From the NCBI RefSeq assembly GCF_023516615.1, contig NZ_JAMGBF010000051.1, positions 1 to 64,000 of the forward strand: a stretch of 64,000 nt of DNA. Direction: 5' to 3'. Of the stretch, positions 24,630 through 32,518 are shown in pieces (position 1 is the stretch's first letter; each line of letters begins with the position of its first letter). Source of the DNA: Streptomyces panaciradicis (GTDB lineage: Bacteria > Actinomycetota > Actinomycetes > Streptomycetales > Streptomycetaceae). The position numbers were made by a program, and so were the translations under genes. The notes below the pieces were generated by a model, which saw only the letters and a list, made by a program, of their open reading frames with translations, did no database searches and was not told where the DNA came from.

Positions 24630-25159
24630 GCTGCGTCGACCTCCGCGGTCAAAGTGGTGAGCCGGGCCGCCGTCGTGGTCATCCAGCGGAGGTCGGCATC
24701 GAGGTGGTTGAGGGCGTAGTCCGCCGAGAGCACGGTCGCCAGATCGGCGCCCTTGGCGGTCTTGACCGCCGTGAGCTCCCGCATCCGCTCCATGTGCGCG
24801 GCGCGCTGGGCCCGCAGATAGGCCTCCGCGTCGCCGCCCGACAGGATCGACACGACGACCTTCGCGAAGATCTCGTTGGTCACGAAGGGGGCGGGCGGGG
24901 CGATCTCCCCGGCCCAGTGCGCCAGTTCCCGCGCCCCGTCCTCCGTCGAGCGGTACGTCGTCCGCTCCGGCCCGCCGTCGGCGCCGGTGCCCTCCACCTC
25001 AGCGAGGCCGTCGCGGACCAGACGTTGCAGGGTCGTGTAGACCTGCCCGTAGGCCAGCGGACGGGCCTGTGGGAAACGTTCGTCGTGCCGTCGCTTCAGG
25101 TCGTAGCCATGGCTCGGCCCCGAGGCGAGCAGCCCCAGCAGGATGTGGCGGGTGCTCAT
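24626..25159 (-). CDS. PadR-family transcriptional regulator
   Basis: This 177-aa PadR-family regulator has a winged helix at residues 1-80 (HILLGLLASGPSHGYDLKRR, then YGQVYTTLQRLVRDGL) and a helical dimerisation domain. PadR proteins repress neighbouring efflux or stress genes until a small molecule binds. It is the first gene of an operon with an ABC exporter, overlapping the ATPase start by 4 nt. The chosen ATG at 25159 begins MSTRHILL, the family N-terminus. A 22-bp imperfect palindrome just upstream is a likely autoregulatory site. Confidence 0.88.
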   Translation of the reverse strand: MSTRHILLGLLASGPSHGYDLKRRHDERFPQARPLAYGQVYTTLQRLVRDGLAEVEGTGADGGPERTTYRSTEDGARELAHWAGEIAPPAPFVTNEIFAKVVVSILSGGDAEAYLRAQRAAHMERMRELTAVKTAKGADLATVLSADYALNHLDADLRWMTTTAARLTTLTAEVDAA

Positions 25160-25172
25160 GCCGATCATTATG

Positions 25173-25194
25173 CACTCGATACATGTACTGAGTG
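25173..25194. promoter_or_regulatory. probable PadR operator
   Basis: This 22-bp inverted repeat is of form CACTC-GA-TACATGTA-CT-GAGTG, symmetrical except for the two GA/CT positions. It starts 14 bp upstream of the padR ATG and would block its promoter. The TACATGTA core resembles known PadR sites, so PadR autoregulation is the simplest reading. Confidence 0.65.
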
Positions 25195-25382
25195 AATAGT
25201 GATCGCCAAGTCGGCTGAAGCGCTCGGGGCCGGCCGGGGTGATCGACGGGCAGTCGCCCGTGCCGAAGTGGCGCAGAATGTGACAAGAGGCACCTGGTTC
25301 CTTCCCGTACGTCTGCCATCGCGTCCACTGGGTAGGGCTGCGGTAATCCGATACGTCGTCGTACCCGACAAGGAGGCCCCTC

Positions 25383-25613
25383 GTGGCCGCACCGGCACAC
25401 CCCCTCTCCAAACCCGTGGCGCACCTGCCCTCCCCGGCCCACGAACCGCGCTTCTGCGTGTTCAGCGCCGAGGGCGCCCGCGCCGACACCCCGCTCACCA
25501 GTGAGCCGCCGCTGCCCGACGCCGAGCCCCTCACCAGCGAACCCCCGCTCGCCGACGCGCCGCCCCTGACCAGTGAGTCGGCGGCCCTCGAACTGGAAGC
25601 CGTGAGGCCCTAG
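25383..25613 (+). CDS. small Pro-rich repeat protein coupled to malQ
   Basis: This 76-aa protein is of no recognised family. A GTG start sits 6 nt after a perfect AAGGAGG. Codon third positions are almost all G or C, so it is coding. The second half is a threefold 12-residue repeat: PLTSEPPLPDAE, PLTSEPPLADAP, then a diverged PLTSESAALELE. It is acidic, with one Cys and no signal peptide. Its TAG is directly followed by the malQ ATG, so malQ translation is probably coupled. I do not know its function; a leader or regulatory role for malQ, or a structural role, are guesses. Confidence 0.72.
   Translation: MAAPAHPLSKPVAHLPSPAHEPRFCVFSAEGARADTPLTSEPPLPDAEPLTSEPPLADAPPLTSESAALELEAVRP
25491..25598 (+). 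repeat. three 36-bp tandem coding repeats (PLTSE units)
   Basis: Units start at 25491, 25527 and 25563, encoding 12 residues each with PLTSE at the front. The first two units are nearly identical in protein but differ at third positions, so selection has acted on the protein. Confidence 0.8.
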
Positions 25614-27725
25614 ATGACGACGCAGGGGCCGGCCGAACCGCCCTCCCACGAGCTGTCCCGCCTCGCCGAGCTGCACGGCGTCGCCACCTCCTACAGCCCG
25701 TCCCCCGACCGCACGGTCGCCGCCTCTGCCACCGCCGTCACCCTCGCCCTCGCCGCGCTCGGCGTCGACGCGAGCACCGAGGAGGCGACCCGCACCGCAC
25801 TCGCCGCCCGCGAACGCGAACTGGCCGCACGGCTGCTGCCGCCGACCGTGGTGCGCTGGGCCGACACCGAGTCACCCGCCCTCGCCGTCCTCCCGGCCGG
25901 CACCCGGCTGCACATCGAGACCGAGCAGGGCGAGACACGCTCGTCCGCCGACCGGCTCCCGCCCGGCGTCCACCGCCTGACGGCCACCGCGCCCGACGGC
26001 CGCACCGCCGAAGCCCACCTGGTCGTCGCCCCGCCCCGGCTGCCCACGCCCACGGCCCGCTCGTACGGCCTGCTCGTCCAGCTCTACTCCCTGCTCTCCC
26101 GGCGCTCCTGGGGCATGGGCGACCTCGGTGACCTCGCCGAGCTCACCGCCTGGGCCGGCCGCGCGCTCGACGCCGGCTTCGTCCAGGTCAACCCGCTGCA
26201 CGCGGCCGTGCCCGGCGCCCCCACCGACCCCTCCCCCTACCGCCCCTCCTCCCGCCGCTTCCCCGACCCCGTGCACCTGCGCGTCGAGAACGTCCCCGAG
26301 TTCGCCCACGTCCAGGACCCCGAGCGGGTGCGGGGGCTGCTGGAGCGTGCCGGGCGGCTGCGGGAAGCGGTCCTGGACAAGGACGCGCTGATCGACCGGG
26401 ACGCCGTCTGGGAACTCAAGCGCGAGGCACTGGAACTCGTTCACGCGGTGCCGCTCGGACCGGGGCGGCGCGCGGCCTACGCCGACTTCCTCGCCCGGGA
26501 GGGCCAGGCCCTGGAGGACCACGCCACCTGGTACGCCCTGGCCGAGGTCCACGGACCGGACTGGAGCAACTGGCCCGAGGGCCTGCGCGACCCGCGCTCG
26601 CCCGAGACCGCCCGCGCCCGCACCGAACTGATGGACCGGGTCGACTTCCACTGCCGTCTCGCCTGGCTCACCGACAGCCAGCTCACCGCCGCCCAGCGCA
26701 CCGCCCGCGAGGCCGGGATGCCGATCGGAATCGTGCACGACCTGGCGGTCGGCGTGCACCCCGGCGGCGCCGACGCCTGGGCCCAGCAGGACCACTTCGC
26801 CGCCGGGATGTCGGTCGGCGCACCGCCCGACGCCTTCAACGCACGCGGCCAGGACTGGGGCCTGCCGCCCTGGCGCCCCGACCGCCTGGCCGAGTCCGGC
26901 TACCAGCCCTACCGGCGCCTGCTCCAGGCGCTCTTCCGCTACGCCGGCGCCCTGCGCATCGACCACGTCATGGGCCTGTTCCGCCTCTGGTGGGTGCCCC
27001 AGGGGCACCCGCCCACCGAGGGCACCTACGTCCGCTACGACGCCGAGGCCATGCTCGCCGTCCTGGTCCTCGAGGCCTCCCGCGCGGGCTCGGTCGTCAT
27101 CGGCGAGGACCTGGGCACGGTCGAGCCCGGCGTGCGCGACCGGCTGCGCGAACGGGGCGTGCTCGGCACGTCCGTGCTGTGGTTCGAGCGCGACTGGGAG
27201 GGCGACGGCCGCCCCCTGCCGCCCGAGGCCTGGCGTGCCGACTGCCTCGCCACCGCCACCACCCACGACCTGCCGCCCACCGCCTCCCGCCTCACCGGCG
27301 ACCACGTCGAACTCCGCGACCGCCTGGGGCTGTTGACCCGGCCCGTGGCGGAGGAGCGGGCCGAGGCCGCGGCCGACGCGGGGGAGTGGCTGGCCTACCT
27401 CGCCCGGCTCGGCCTGCTCGACGGCACGGGAGGCGCCCACGGCGCCTCGGAGGAGGAGGCCCGCATCCAGGCCGTCCACCGCTTCCTGCTGCGCACGCCC
27501 GCCCGGATGGTGGGCGTCTGGCTGCCGGACTGCGTCGGGGACCGCCGGCCGCAGAACCTGCCGGGCACCTGGGACCAGTACCCGAACTGGCGGCTGCCGA
27601 TCGCGGACGCCGACGGCAGGCCGGTGACGCTGGAGGAGCTGGCGGCCAGCGGGCGCCTGCACGCCCTGCTGGAGGTGGTGCGGGACGCGGGTTCCGGCGG
27701 CCGCGGCCGGCAGGCGCCCGCCTGA
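25614..27725 (+). CDS. malQ: 4-alpha-glucanotransferase (amylomaltase, GH77)
   Basis: This 703-aa GH77 enzyme moves alpha-1,4-glucan segments between maltodextrins in the cytoplasm. Catalytic residues are in place: nucleophile Asp450 in RIDHVMGLFRLWW, acid/base Glu498 in GEDLGTVE, and Asp552 in THDLPPT. An N-terminal domain of about 130 residues precedes the barrel, as in other actinobacterial MalQ proteins. The ATG begins one base after the stop of the small upstream gene, so the two form an operon. It likely works with glycogen and maltodextrin enzymes elsewhere on the chromosome. Confidence 0.95.
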   Translation: MTTQGPAEPPSHELSRLAELHGVATSYSPSPDRTVAASATAVTLALAALGVDASTEEATRTALAARERELAARLLPPTVVRWADTESPALAVLPAGTRLHIETEQGETRSSADRLPPGVHRLTATAPDGRTAEAHLVVAPPRLPTPTARSYGLLVQLYSLLSRRSWGMGDLGDLAELTAWAGRALDAGFVQVNPLHAAVPGAPTDPSPYRPSSRRFPDPVHLRVENVPEFAHVQDPERVRGLLERAGRLREAVLDKDALIDRDAVWELKREALELVHAVPLGPGRRAAYADFLAREGQALEDHATWYALAEVHGPDWSNWPEGLRDPRSPETARARTELMDRVDFHCRLAWLTDSQLTAAQRTAREAGMPIGIVHDLAVGVHPGGADAWAQQDHFAAGMSVGAPPDAFNARGQDWGLPPWRPDRLAESGYQPYRRLLQALFRYAGALRIDHVMGLFRLWWVPQGHPPTEGTYVRYDAEAMLAVLVLEASRAGSVVIGEDLGTVEPGVRDRLRERGVLGTSVLWFERDWEGDGRPLPPEAWRADCLATATTHDLPPTASRLTGDHVELRDRLGLLTRPVAEERAEAAADAGEWLAYLARLGLLDGTGGAHGASEEEARIQAVHRFLLRTPARMVGVWLPDCVGDRRPQNLPGTWDQYPNWRLPIADADGRPVTLEELAASGRLHALLEVVRDAGSGGRGRQAPA

Positions 27726-27813
27726 CCGGGCGGCCGCCCCGCCGCGTCCCCGCAGCGCCCTCGTACGGCACCCCGGACGCGCGGTCCCGAACGGCGTTGG
27801 ATACTTTGGGCCC

Positions 27814-28077
27814 GTGGACAAGAAGAACGCCCTGCGCGCCGGCGCCCTGGCCTCCGGCACGACGCTGATGATGCTGCTCATGTCGTCCCCCGCGCTCGCG
27901 CTCACCCGCGACGACGGCGACGACCCCGGCAACGGCCTGAGCGTCATCGAGACGCTGGGCCTCTACGTGGCCCTCCCGATCGCCCTGTTCGCGATCATCG
28001 CGGGCCTGGTCATGGTGCTGGACCGGTCCCACGACCGGCAGGACCGGACCAGCTCCAACGTCGACGTCAAGGCCTGA
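27814..28077 (+). CDS. small membrane protein of unknown function
   Basis: This 87-aa protein has a Lys-rich start and a signal-like hydrophobic stretch ending in SSPALA, then an acidic outer loop (RDDGDDPGN), a second helix at about 48-69 (YVALPIALFAIIAGLVMVL), and a charged cytoplasmic tail. It begins with GTG at 27814, 88 bp after malQ. It is a small conserved-looking Streptomyces membrane protein with no assigned role. High GC at third positions supports it as real. Confidence 0.72.
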   Translation: MDKKNALRAGALASGTTLMMLLMSSPALALTRDDGDDPGNGLSVIETLGLYVALPIALFAIIAGLVMVLDRSHDRQDRTSSNVDVKA

Positions 28078-28132
28078 CCCGACGCCTTTCCCCGACGGCC
28101 TTCCTTCGAGGGCCTTCCCGGCGGCTTTTCCC

Positions 28133-28179
28133 GAGGGCGCCGACCTCGCCGTACGCACGCGCATCCGCTCCGCGTACGG
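28133..28179. terminator. very strong bidirectional hairpin (left half and loop; stem closes at 28195)
   Basis: A perfect 24-bp inverted repeat runs from 28133-28156 to 28172-28195 around a 15-nt loop. It lies between two convergent genes (stop at 28077 on plus; stop at 28202 on minus). A stem this long and exact exceeds what termination requires. Confidence 0.85.
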
Positions 28180-28201
28180 CGAGGTCGGCGCCCTCGTGCG
28201 T

Positions 28202-28849
28202 TCAGGGGCTCGGCGCGGTCAGATACCGCTGCAGCGTCGGCGCCAGCCACGCCTCGATCTCCGTGCCGTGCAGCGCCACGGCCGGCGGGATCCGCAGGAC
28301 GTAGCGGGTCAGCGCCAGCCCGAGCAGCTGCGTCGCGCACAGCGCGGCCCGCGTCGGCACCTGCTCCGGGTCCGGGCACACCTGGCGGGTGACCGGCAGC
28401 AGCTGGTCCCGGAAGATGCCCTGCATGCGGTCGGCCCCGGCCCGGCTGGCCGCCGCCACCCTCAGCAGGGCCGTGAGCTCCTCGTTCTCCTCCCACATGC
28501 GCAGAAAGTGCCGCGTCAGGACCCGGCCGACGTCGTGCCGGGGCAGTGAGGTGAGGTCCGGCAGCTCCAGGTCCACCGCGACGGCCGCCGCGAACAGGCC
28601 CTCCTTGGAGCCGTAGTACCGCATCACCATCGAGGGGTCGATCTTGGCGTCCCTGGCGATGGCGCGGATGGTCGCCCGGTCGTAGCCGTCGGAGGCGAAG
28701 CGCTCGCGGGCCGCGGCGAGGATCGCGCCACGGGTGGCGTCGGAGCGGCGCTGGGCGGCGTGGCCGGGCTCGGTGCCGGCTGCGGTGCCTGCTTCGGTGC
28801 CTGGCTCGGTGCTGCTGTCGCTGTCGCTGTCGCTGTCGCTGTCATGCAT
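28202..28849 (-). CDS. TetR-family repressor
   Basis: This 215-aa TetR-family repressor has its helix-turn-helix at about residues 30-75 (ILAAARERFASDGYDRATIR, then DPSMVMRYYGSKEGLF). The C-terminal ligand domain is of the TetR_C type seen in many Streptomyces efflux and oxygenase regulators. The first residues are an Asp-Ser dipeptide run made by a hexanucleotide repeat, then a Thr/Glu/Gly-rich arm. ATG 28849 is the best start; the frame to 28951 runs over the operators. It is divergent from an FAD monooxygenase that it very likely controls. Confidence 0.87.
   Translation of the reverse strand: MHDSDSDSDSDSSTEPGTEAGTAAGTEPGHAAQRRSDATRGAILAAARERFASDGYDRATIRAIARDAKIDPSMVMRYYGSKEGLFAAAVAVDLELPDLTSLPRHDVGRVLTRHFLRMWEENEELTALLRVAAASRAGADRMQGIFRDQLLPVTRQVCPDPEQVPTRAALCATQLLGLALTRYVLRIPPAVALHGTEIEAWLAPTLQRYLTAPSP
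28814..28843. repeat. five copies of GCTGTC in the TetR coding start
   Basis: A perfect (GCTGTC)x5 array encodes alternating Asp and Ser right after the TetR start. Changes in copy number would stay in frame. Confidence 0.9.
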
Positions 28850-28963
28850 GCCAACGAGCGTAGGCCAACATGCGTAGGCCAACAAGTGTTGACTTGGTCG
28901 GGCGGGTGCTTCTACTGTCGTCAACAAGCGTTGGCAAACAGACGTTGGCAAACAAGGGTTGGC
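28850..28963. promoter_or_regulatory. mirror array of six half-sites between TetR and monooxygenase genes
   Basis: GCCAAC occurs at 28850, 28864 and 28878, each 14 bp apart. Its inverse GTTGGC occurs at 28930, 28944 and 28958, again 14 bp apart. The two inner ones form full palindromes: CAACA-AG-TGTTG at 28880-28891 and CAACA-AG-CGTTG at 28922-28933. This fits cooperative TetR binding from both sides onto the shared promoter. Confidence 0.8.
28889..28918 (+). promoter_or_regulatory. promoter of the FAD monooxygenase gene
   Basis: A -35 like TTGACT at 28889-28894, an 18-bp spacer and a -10 like TACTGT at 28913-28918. The -35 overlaps the left palindrome and the -10 abuts the right one, so bound TetR would block RNA polymerase. 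Confidence 0.65.
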
Positions 28964-28977
28964 ATCAGGAGGTTCCC

Positions 28978-30423
28978 ATGAACGGCACCGCGTCCCACCG
29001 CTCCGTGCTCGTCGTCGGCGCCGGCCCCGCGGGGCTCCTGCTCGCCGGGGACCTCGCCGAGGCCGGTGTCCCCGTCACCCTCGTCGAGAAGCGCCCCCAC
29101 AGGATCAGCAACCTCTCCCGGGCCTTCGTCCTGCACGCCCGCACCCTGGAGCAGCTCGACACCCGTGGCCTCGCCGACGAGCTGGAGCGGGCCGGGCGCC
29201 CCCTCGACCGCCTCCGCCTCTTCGGCCGCCTCACGGTGGAGCTCGACACCCTCCCCTCCCGCTTCAACCACCTCCTCGTCATCCCGCAGTACGAGGTGGA
29301 GAAGGCGCTGTACCGCCGGGCCGTCGAAGCGGGCGTCGACTTCCGCCACGAGACCGAGCTGACCGGGCTCGCCCAGGACGCGGACGGCGTGACGGCCGAG
29401 GTCCGCGGCCCCGGCGGCGCGACGGAGTCCCTGCGCGCGGCGTACGTCGTCGGCACCGACGGCATGCGCAGCGCCGTACGGGACGCGATCGGGCTGCCCT
29501 TCCCGGGCCGCTCGGTGATCCGGTCCGTCGTCCTCGCGGACGTGCGGCTGGCCGAGGAGCCCGAGACCCTGCTCACCGTCGACGCCGTCGGTGACGCCTT
29601 CGCCTTCCTCGCGCCCTTCGGCGACGGCTACTACCGCGTCATCGCCTGGAACCGCGCCCGAGATGTCGCCGACGGCGAACCCCTCGGCCTCGACGAGGTC
29701 AAGGAGGTCACCAGGCTCGCCCTCGGCCGCGACTACGGCATGCACGACGCCCGCTGGATGTCCCGCTTCCACAGCGACGAACGCCAGGCGCCCGCCTACC
29801 GCGTGGGCCGCGTCTTCCTCGCCGGGGACGCCGCGCACGTCCACACCCCGGCCGGCGGCCAGGGCATGAACACCGGCCTTCAGGACGCGGCCAACCTGAG
29901 CTGGAAGCTGGCCCAGGTGGTGGGCGGCCACGCGGACCCGGCGCTTCTCGACAGCTACCAGGCCGAGCGGCACCCCGTCGGCACGGCCGTCCTGCGCAGC
30001 AGCGGCGGCATCGTGCGCCTGGCGATGGCCAAGGGGCCGTGGGAGCTGGGGCTGCGCGCGGCACTGACCGCGTTCCTGAACGCCGTCGCCCCGGCCCGCC
30101 GCAGGGCGGCCCGCCAGATCACCGGGATCGGCTACCGGTACCCGGCGCCGCGGGGCGCCCACCGCCTCACCGGCGCCCGGGTCCCGGACGTGGCCCTGGA
30201 GAGCGGCCGCCTCTACGAGGCCCTGCGCGGCGGCCGGTTCGCCCTGATCACCCCCGAGCCCCACGCCGGCCTGAGCACCGACAGGGACCGGCTGACTGTG
30301 GAACGCTGGGCGAGCGGGCGCGGTACGACGCTGCTGGTGCGGCCCGACGGATACGTGGCCTGGGCGGCGGAGTCGGCGGACGCGGCGGCGATCGAGGACG
30401 CGCTCGCCCGGCACGTCGGCTGA
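28978..30423 (+). CDS. FAD-dependent aromatic-ring monooxygenase (PheA/TetX-like)
   Basis: This 481-aa group A flavoprotein hydroxylase has a GAGPAG nucleotide loop at residues 14-19, a second FAD contact in GTDGMRSAVRD, and the FLAGDAAHVHTPAGGQGMN motif. These enzymes use NAD(P)H and O2 to hydroxylate aromatic drugs or metabolites; relatives inactivate rifamycin or tetracycline. The ATG at 28978 follows AGGAGG. It stands alone opposite a TetR gene, which suggests induction by its own substrate. The substrate is not readable from sequence. Confidence 0.9.
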   Translation: MNGTASHRSVLVVGAGPAGLLLAGDLAEAGVPVTLVEKRPHRISNLSRAFVLHARTLEQLDTRGLADELERAGRPLDRLRLFGRLTVELDTLPSRFNHLLVIPQYEVEKALYRRAVEAGVDFRHETELTGLAQDADGVTAEVRGPGGATESLRAAYVVGTDGMRSAVRDAIGLPFPGRSVIRSVVLADVRLAEEPETLLTVDAVGDAFAFLAPFGDGYYRVIAWNRARDVADGEPLGLDEVKEVTRLALGRDYGMHDARWMSRFHSDERQAPAYRVGRVFLAGDAAHVHTPAGGQGMNTGLQDAANLSWKLAQVVGGHADPALLDSYQAERHPVGTAVLRSSGGIVRLAMAKGPWELGLRAALTAFLNAVAPARRRAARQITGIGYRYPAPRGAHRLTGARVPDVALESGRLYEALRGGRFALITPEPHAGLSTDRDRLTVERWASGRGTTLLVRPDGYVAWAAESADAAAIEDALARHVG

Positions 30424-30447
30424 CGCCGAGCGGCGGCCCTCGGGGTC

Positions 30448-30957
30448 CTAGTGCTCCGTCTCCTGTGTCCCCGCCAGCAACTCTCGCAACAGGTCGGCCA
30501 GTTGGCCGGCCTGTTCGTCGTCCATCGGGGACAGTGCCGCCGTCTGGACGGCCAGGCCCGCGCCGACCGCCTGGTCGATGACCTCCAACCCCTTGTCGGT
30601 GAGCGTCACTTGGAGGGCCCGGCGGTCGTGTGGGTCGGGGGAGCGGCGCAGGAGTCCGGCGCGCTCCAGCTTGTCCAGGCGGCCGGTCATGCCGCCCGTG
30701 GTGAGCATCAGGGTCGCCGAGAGCTGGCGCGGCGAGAGGGTGTACGGCTCCCCGGAGCGGCGCAGGGTCGCCAGGACGTCGAACTCGCCGCGTGAGATGC
30801 CGTACGGGGCGTAGGCCTTCTCCATGCGGTCGCCCATGGTGCGCGAGAGCCGGTAGATCCGGCCGAAGACCTCCATCGCCCTGGTGTCGAGGTCGGGCCG
30901 CGCCCGCGCCCACTGCTCGATGATCGCGTCGACGGCGTCCTTGCGCTCTGCACTCAT
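30448..30957 (-). CDS. MarR-family transcriptional regulator
   Basis: This 169-aa MarR-family regulator has a winged helix centred on SRGEFDVLATLRRSG, LSPRQLSATLMLTTGGMTGR and the wing RSPDPHDRRALQVTLTDKG; the DPHDRR wing is the family signature. It starts at ATG 30957, 106 bp from the divergent MFS gene that it likely represses through the palindrome at 31015. Ends LLAGTQETEH. Confidence 0.9.
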   Translation of the reverse strand: MSAERKDAVDAIIEQWARARPDLDTRAMEVFGRIYRLSRTMGDRMEKAYAPYGISRGEFDVLATLRRSGEPYTLSPRQLSATLMLTTGGMTGRLDKLERAGLLRRSPDPHDRRALQVTLTDKGLEVIDQAVGAGLAVQTAALSPMDDEQAGQLADLLRELLAGTQETEH

Positions 30958-31001
30958 GTCCCGAGTATCCGCACCGGTCCGGTCGGCCGCAAGAAAGTAG
31001 C

Positions 31002-31029
31002 TTGACGGAAAGTTGCTTAGCGCTAAGCT
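31002..31029 (+). promoter_or_regulatory. MFS promoter with overlapping MarR palindrome
   Basis: TTGACG (31002-31007) and TAAGCT (31024-31029) form a -35/-10 pair 16 bp apart. A perfect 14-bp palindrome, GCTTAGCGCTAAGC at 31015-31028, covers the -10. AT-rich for this genome, it is the best MarR operator candidate. Confidence 0.65.
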
Positions 31030-31063
31030 AATGACAGCCAAGCTAATCGTGGAGGGGCCGACC

Positions 31064-32518
31064 GTGGAGAAACCCGAGCGCATACCCGGCCAGTGGGCGC
31101 TGCCCGTCGCCGCCGCCGTCAACGGCGTCGGCACCGGCATGTACGTACCGTTCACGCTGGTCTTCTTCCATCACGTCACCGGCCTGTCCTTCACCGTCGT
31201 CGGCCTGGTGCTCACCGTGACCGGGCTCGCCGGGATGGCCGCGCTGCCGCCGGCCGGGGCGGCCGTCGACCGGTTCGGCGCGCGGCGCGTGCAGCTGGCG
31301 CTGTACGGGGTGCGGGCCGTCGGCTTCGCCCTGTACCCCTTCGCCGGCTCTCTTCCCGCCTTCGCCGCGGTCGCCCTGGTCACCGCCGCGGCCGACCGCG
31401 CCTTCCCCGCCGTACAGTCCTCGCTGCTGGGCGAGGTGGCGCGGGGTGCCGGCCGGGACCGGCTGCAGGCGGCCAACCGGGCGATGCAGAACGGCGGCTA
31501 CGGCGCCGGCGCCCTGCTCGCCACGCTCGTCATCGCACTCGCCGGCACCACCGGCTACACCTACGCGGCCTGGGGCAACGCGCTGTCCTTCGCCCTCGCC
31601 GCGCTGCTGCTGCGCCCCCTGCGGCCGCTGCCCGCGACCGGCCGCGCGGCGGAGCCCAGGGCCGGGGCCGGATACCGGCTGGTGCTCGCCGACCGGCCCT
31701 TCCTGGTGGTCACCGGCGCCAACTTCCTGAACGCGCTCAGCTATTCGGCGCTGTCGGTGCTCTTCCCGCTGTTCGTCGTGGAATGGCTGCACGGGCCCGC
31801 GGTGCTCACCGGCGCCGCGTTCACGCTCAACACCGTGCTGTGCGCGGTGGCCGGGGTGTTCGTCGGCGGGCGGGTGCGCCGGACCGGGGCACGGCGCACC
31901 CGGGCGGCGGCGCTGGGCGGCGCCCTGTTCGCGGCCGCGTTCCTCGCGCAGATCGCGCTGGGCACCCTGCGGCCGGGCTCCACGGCGGTGCTGGGCGGGG
32001 GCCTGGTCGCCGTGGTCCTCGTCTACACCCTCGGTGAGCTGATCCACAGCCCCGCCGCCGAGGTCCTCGCCGTGGCGGCGGCCCCCGAGGCCGTGCGCGG
32101 CCGGTACCTGGCGGCCTACCAGATGTCCTGGTCGCTGGCGAAGGCGGTCGCGCCGTCGCTGTTCACGGCACTGCTCGCGGTGGACGGCCGGGCGCCCTGG
32201 GCGCTCCTCGTCCTCACCTCGGCCGCCGCCGCGGCCCTCCTGATCCGCACGGAACGGCACCTGCCGGCCGACGCGGTACGCCCCACGACGACCACGATCG
32301 TCCACACGGCCACCGCGCCCACCACGACCGGAACCACGCGGCTCGCCTCCCGCACGGCGGGAGTCGGCACCGCGCCGAGCGCCTCCCGCCAGCCGGAAGC
32401 GGCCCCGCCGAGCCCCTCCCTCACAGCGGCAGCCAAGAGAGCGCCGCTCGCCTCCCGCCCCGCCGCAGCCGGGCCCACCCCGCTCACCTCCCGCCCCGCC
32501 GAAGGAAGCCGGTCATGA
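31064..32518 (+). CDS. MFS efflux transporter with repeat C-terminal tail
   Basis: This 484-aa transporter has about 12 helices over residues 10-405, including VDRFGARRVQLALYG (the conserved loop 2-3 motif) and LLGEVARGAGRDRLQAANRA. It is a drug-exporter type. The last 70 residues form a Ser/Pro/Thr/Arg tail with repeated LASR, SASR and LTSR units, unusual for the family. GTG 31064 is chosen because GGAGGGG lies 6 nt upstream; an upstream ATG at 31013 would overlap the operator. Its stop overlaps the EamA start (ATGA). Confidence 0.85.
   Translation: MEKPERIPGQWALPVAAAVNGVGTGMYVPFTLVFFHHVTGLSFTVVGLVLTVTGLAGMAALPPAGAAVDRFGARRVQLALYGVRAVGFALYPFAGSLPAFAAVALVTAAADRAFPAVQSSLLGEVARGAGRDRLQAANRAMQNGGYGAGALLATLVIALAGTTGYTYAAWGNALSFALAALLLRPLRPLPATGRAAEPRAGAGYRLVLADRPFLVVTGANFLNALSYSALSVLFPLFVVEWLHGPAVLTGAAFTLNTVLCAVAGVFVGGRVRRTGARRTRAAALGGALFAAAFLAQIALGTLRPGSTAVLGGGLVAVVLVYTLGELIHSPAAEVLAVAAAPEAVRGRYLAAYQMSWSLAKAVAPSLFTALLAVDGRAPWALLVLTSAAAAALLIRTERHLPADAVRPTTTTIVHTATAPTTTGTTRLASRTAGVGTAPSASRQPEAAPPSPSLTAAAKRAPLASRPAAAGPTPLTSRPAEGSRS

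Noticed and set aside
28814..28843. On/off phase variation by repeat slippage
   Set aside because: Unit is 6 bp, so copy number changes keep the frame; it cannot switch the gene off this way.
28978..30423. Start of a secondary metabolite cluster
   Set aside because: Only a lone monooxygenase with its TetR; neighbours are regulators and exporters, with no core biosynthetic gene.
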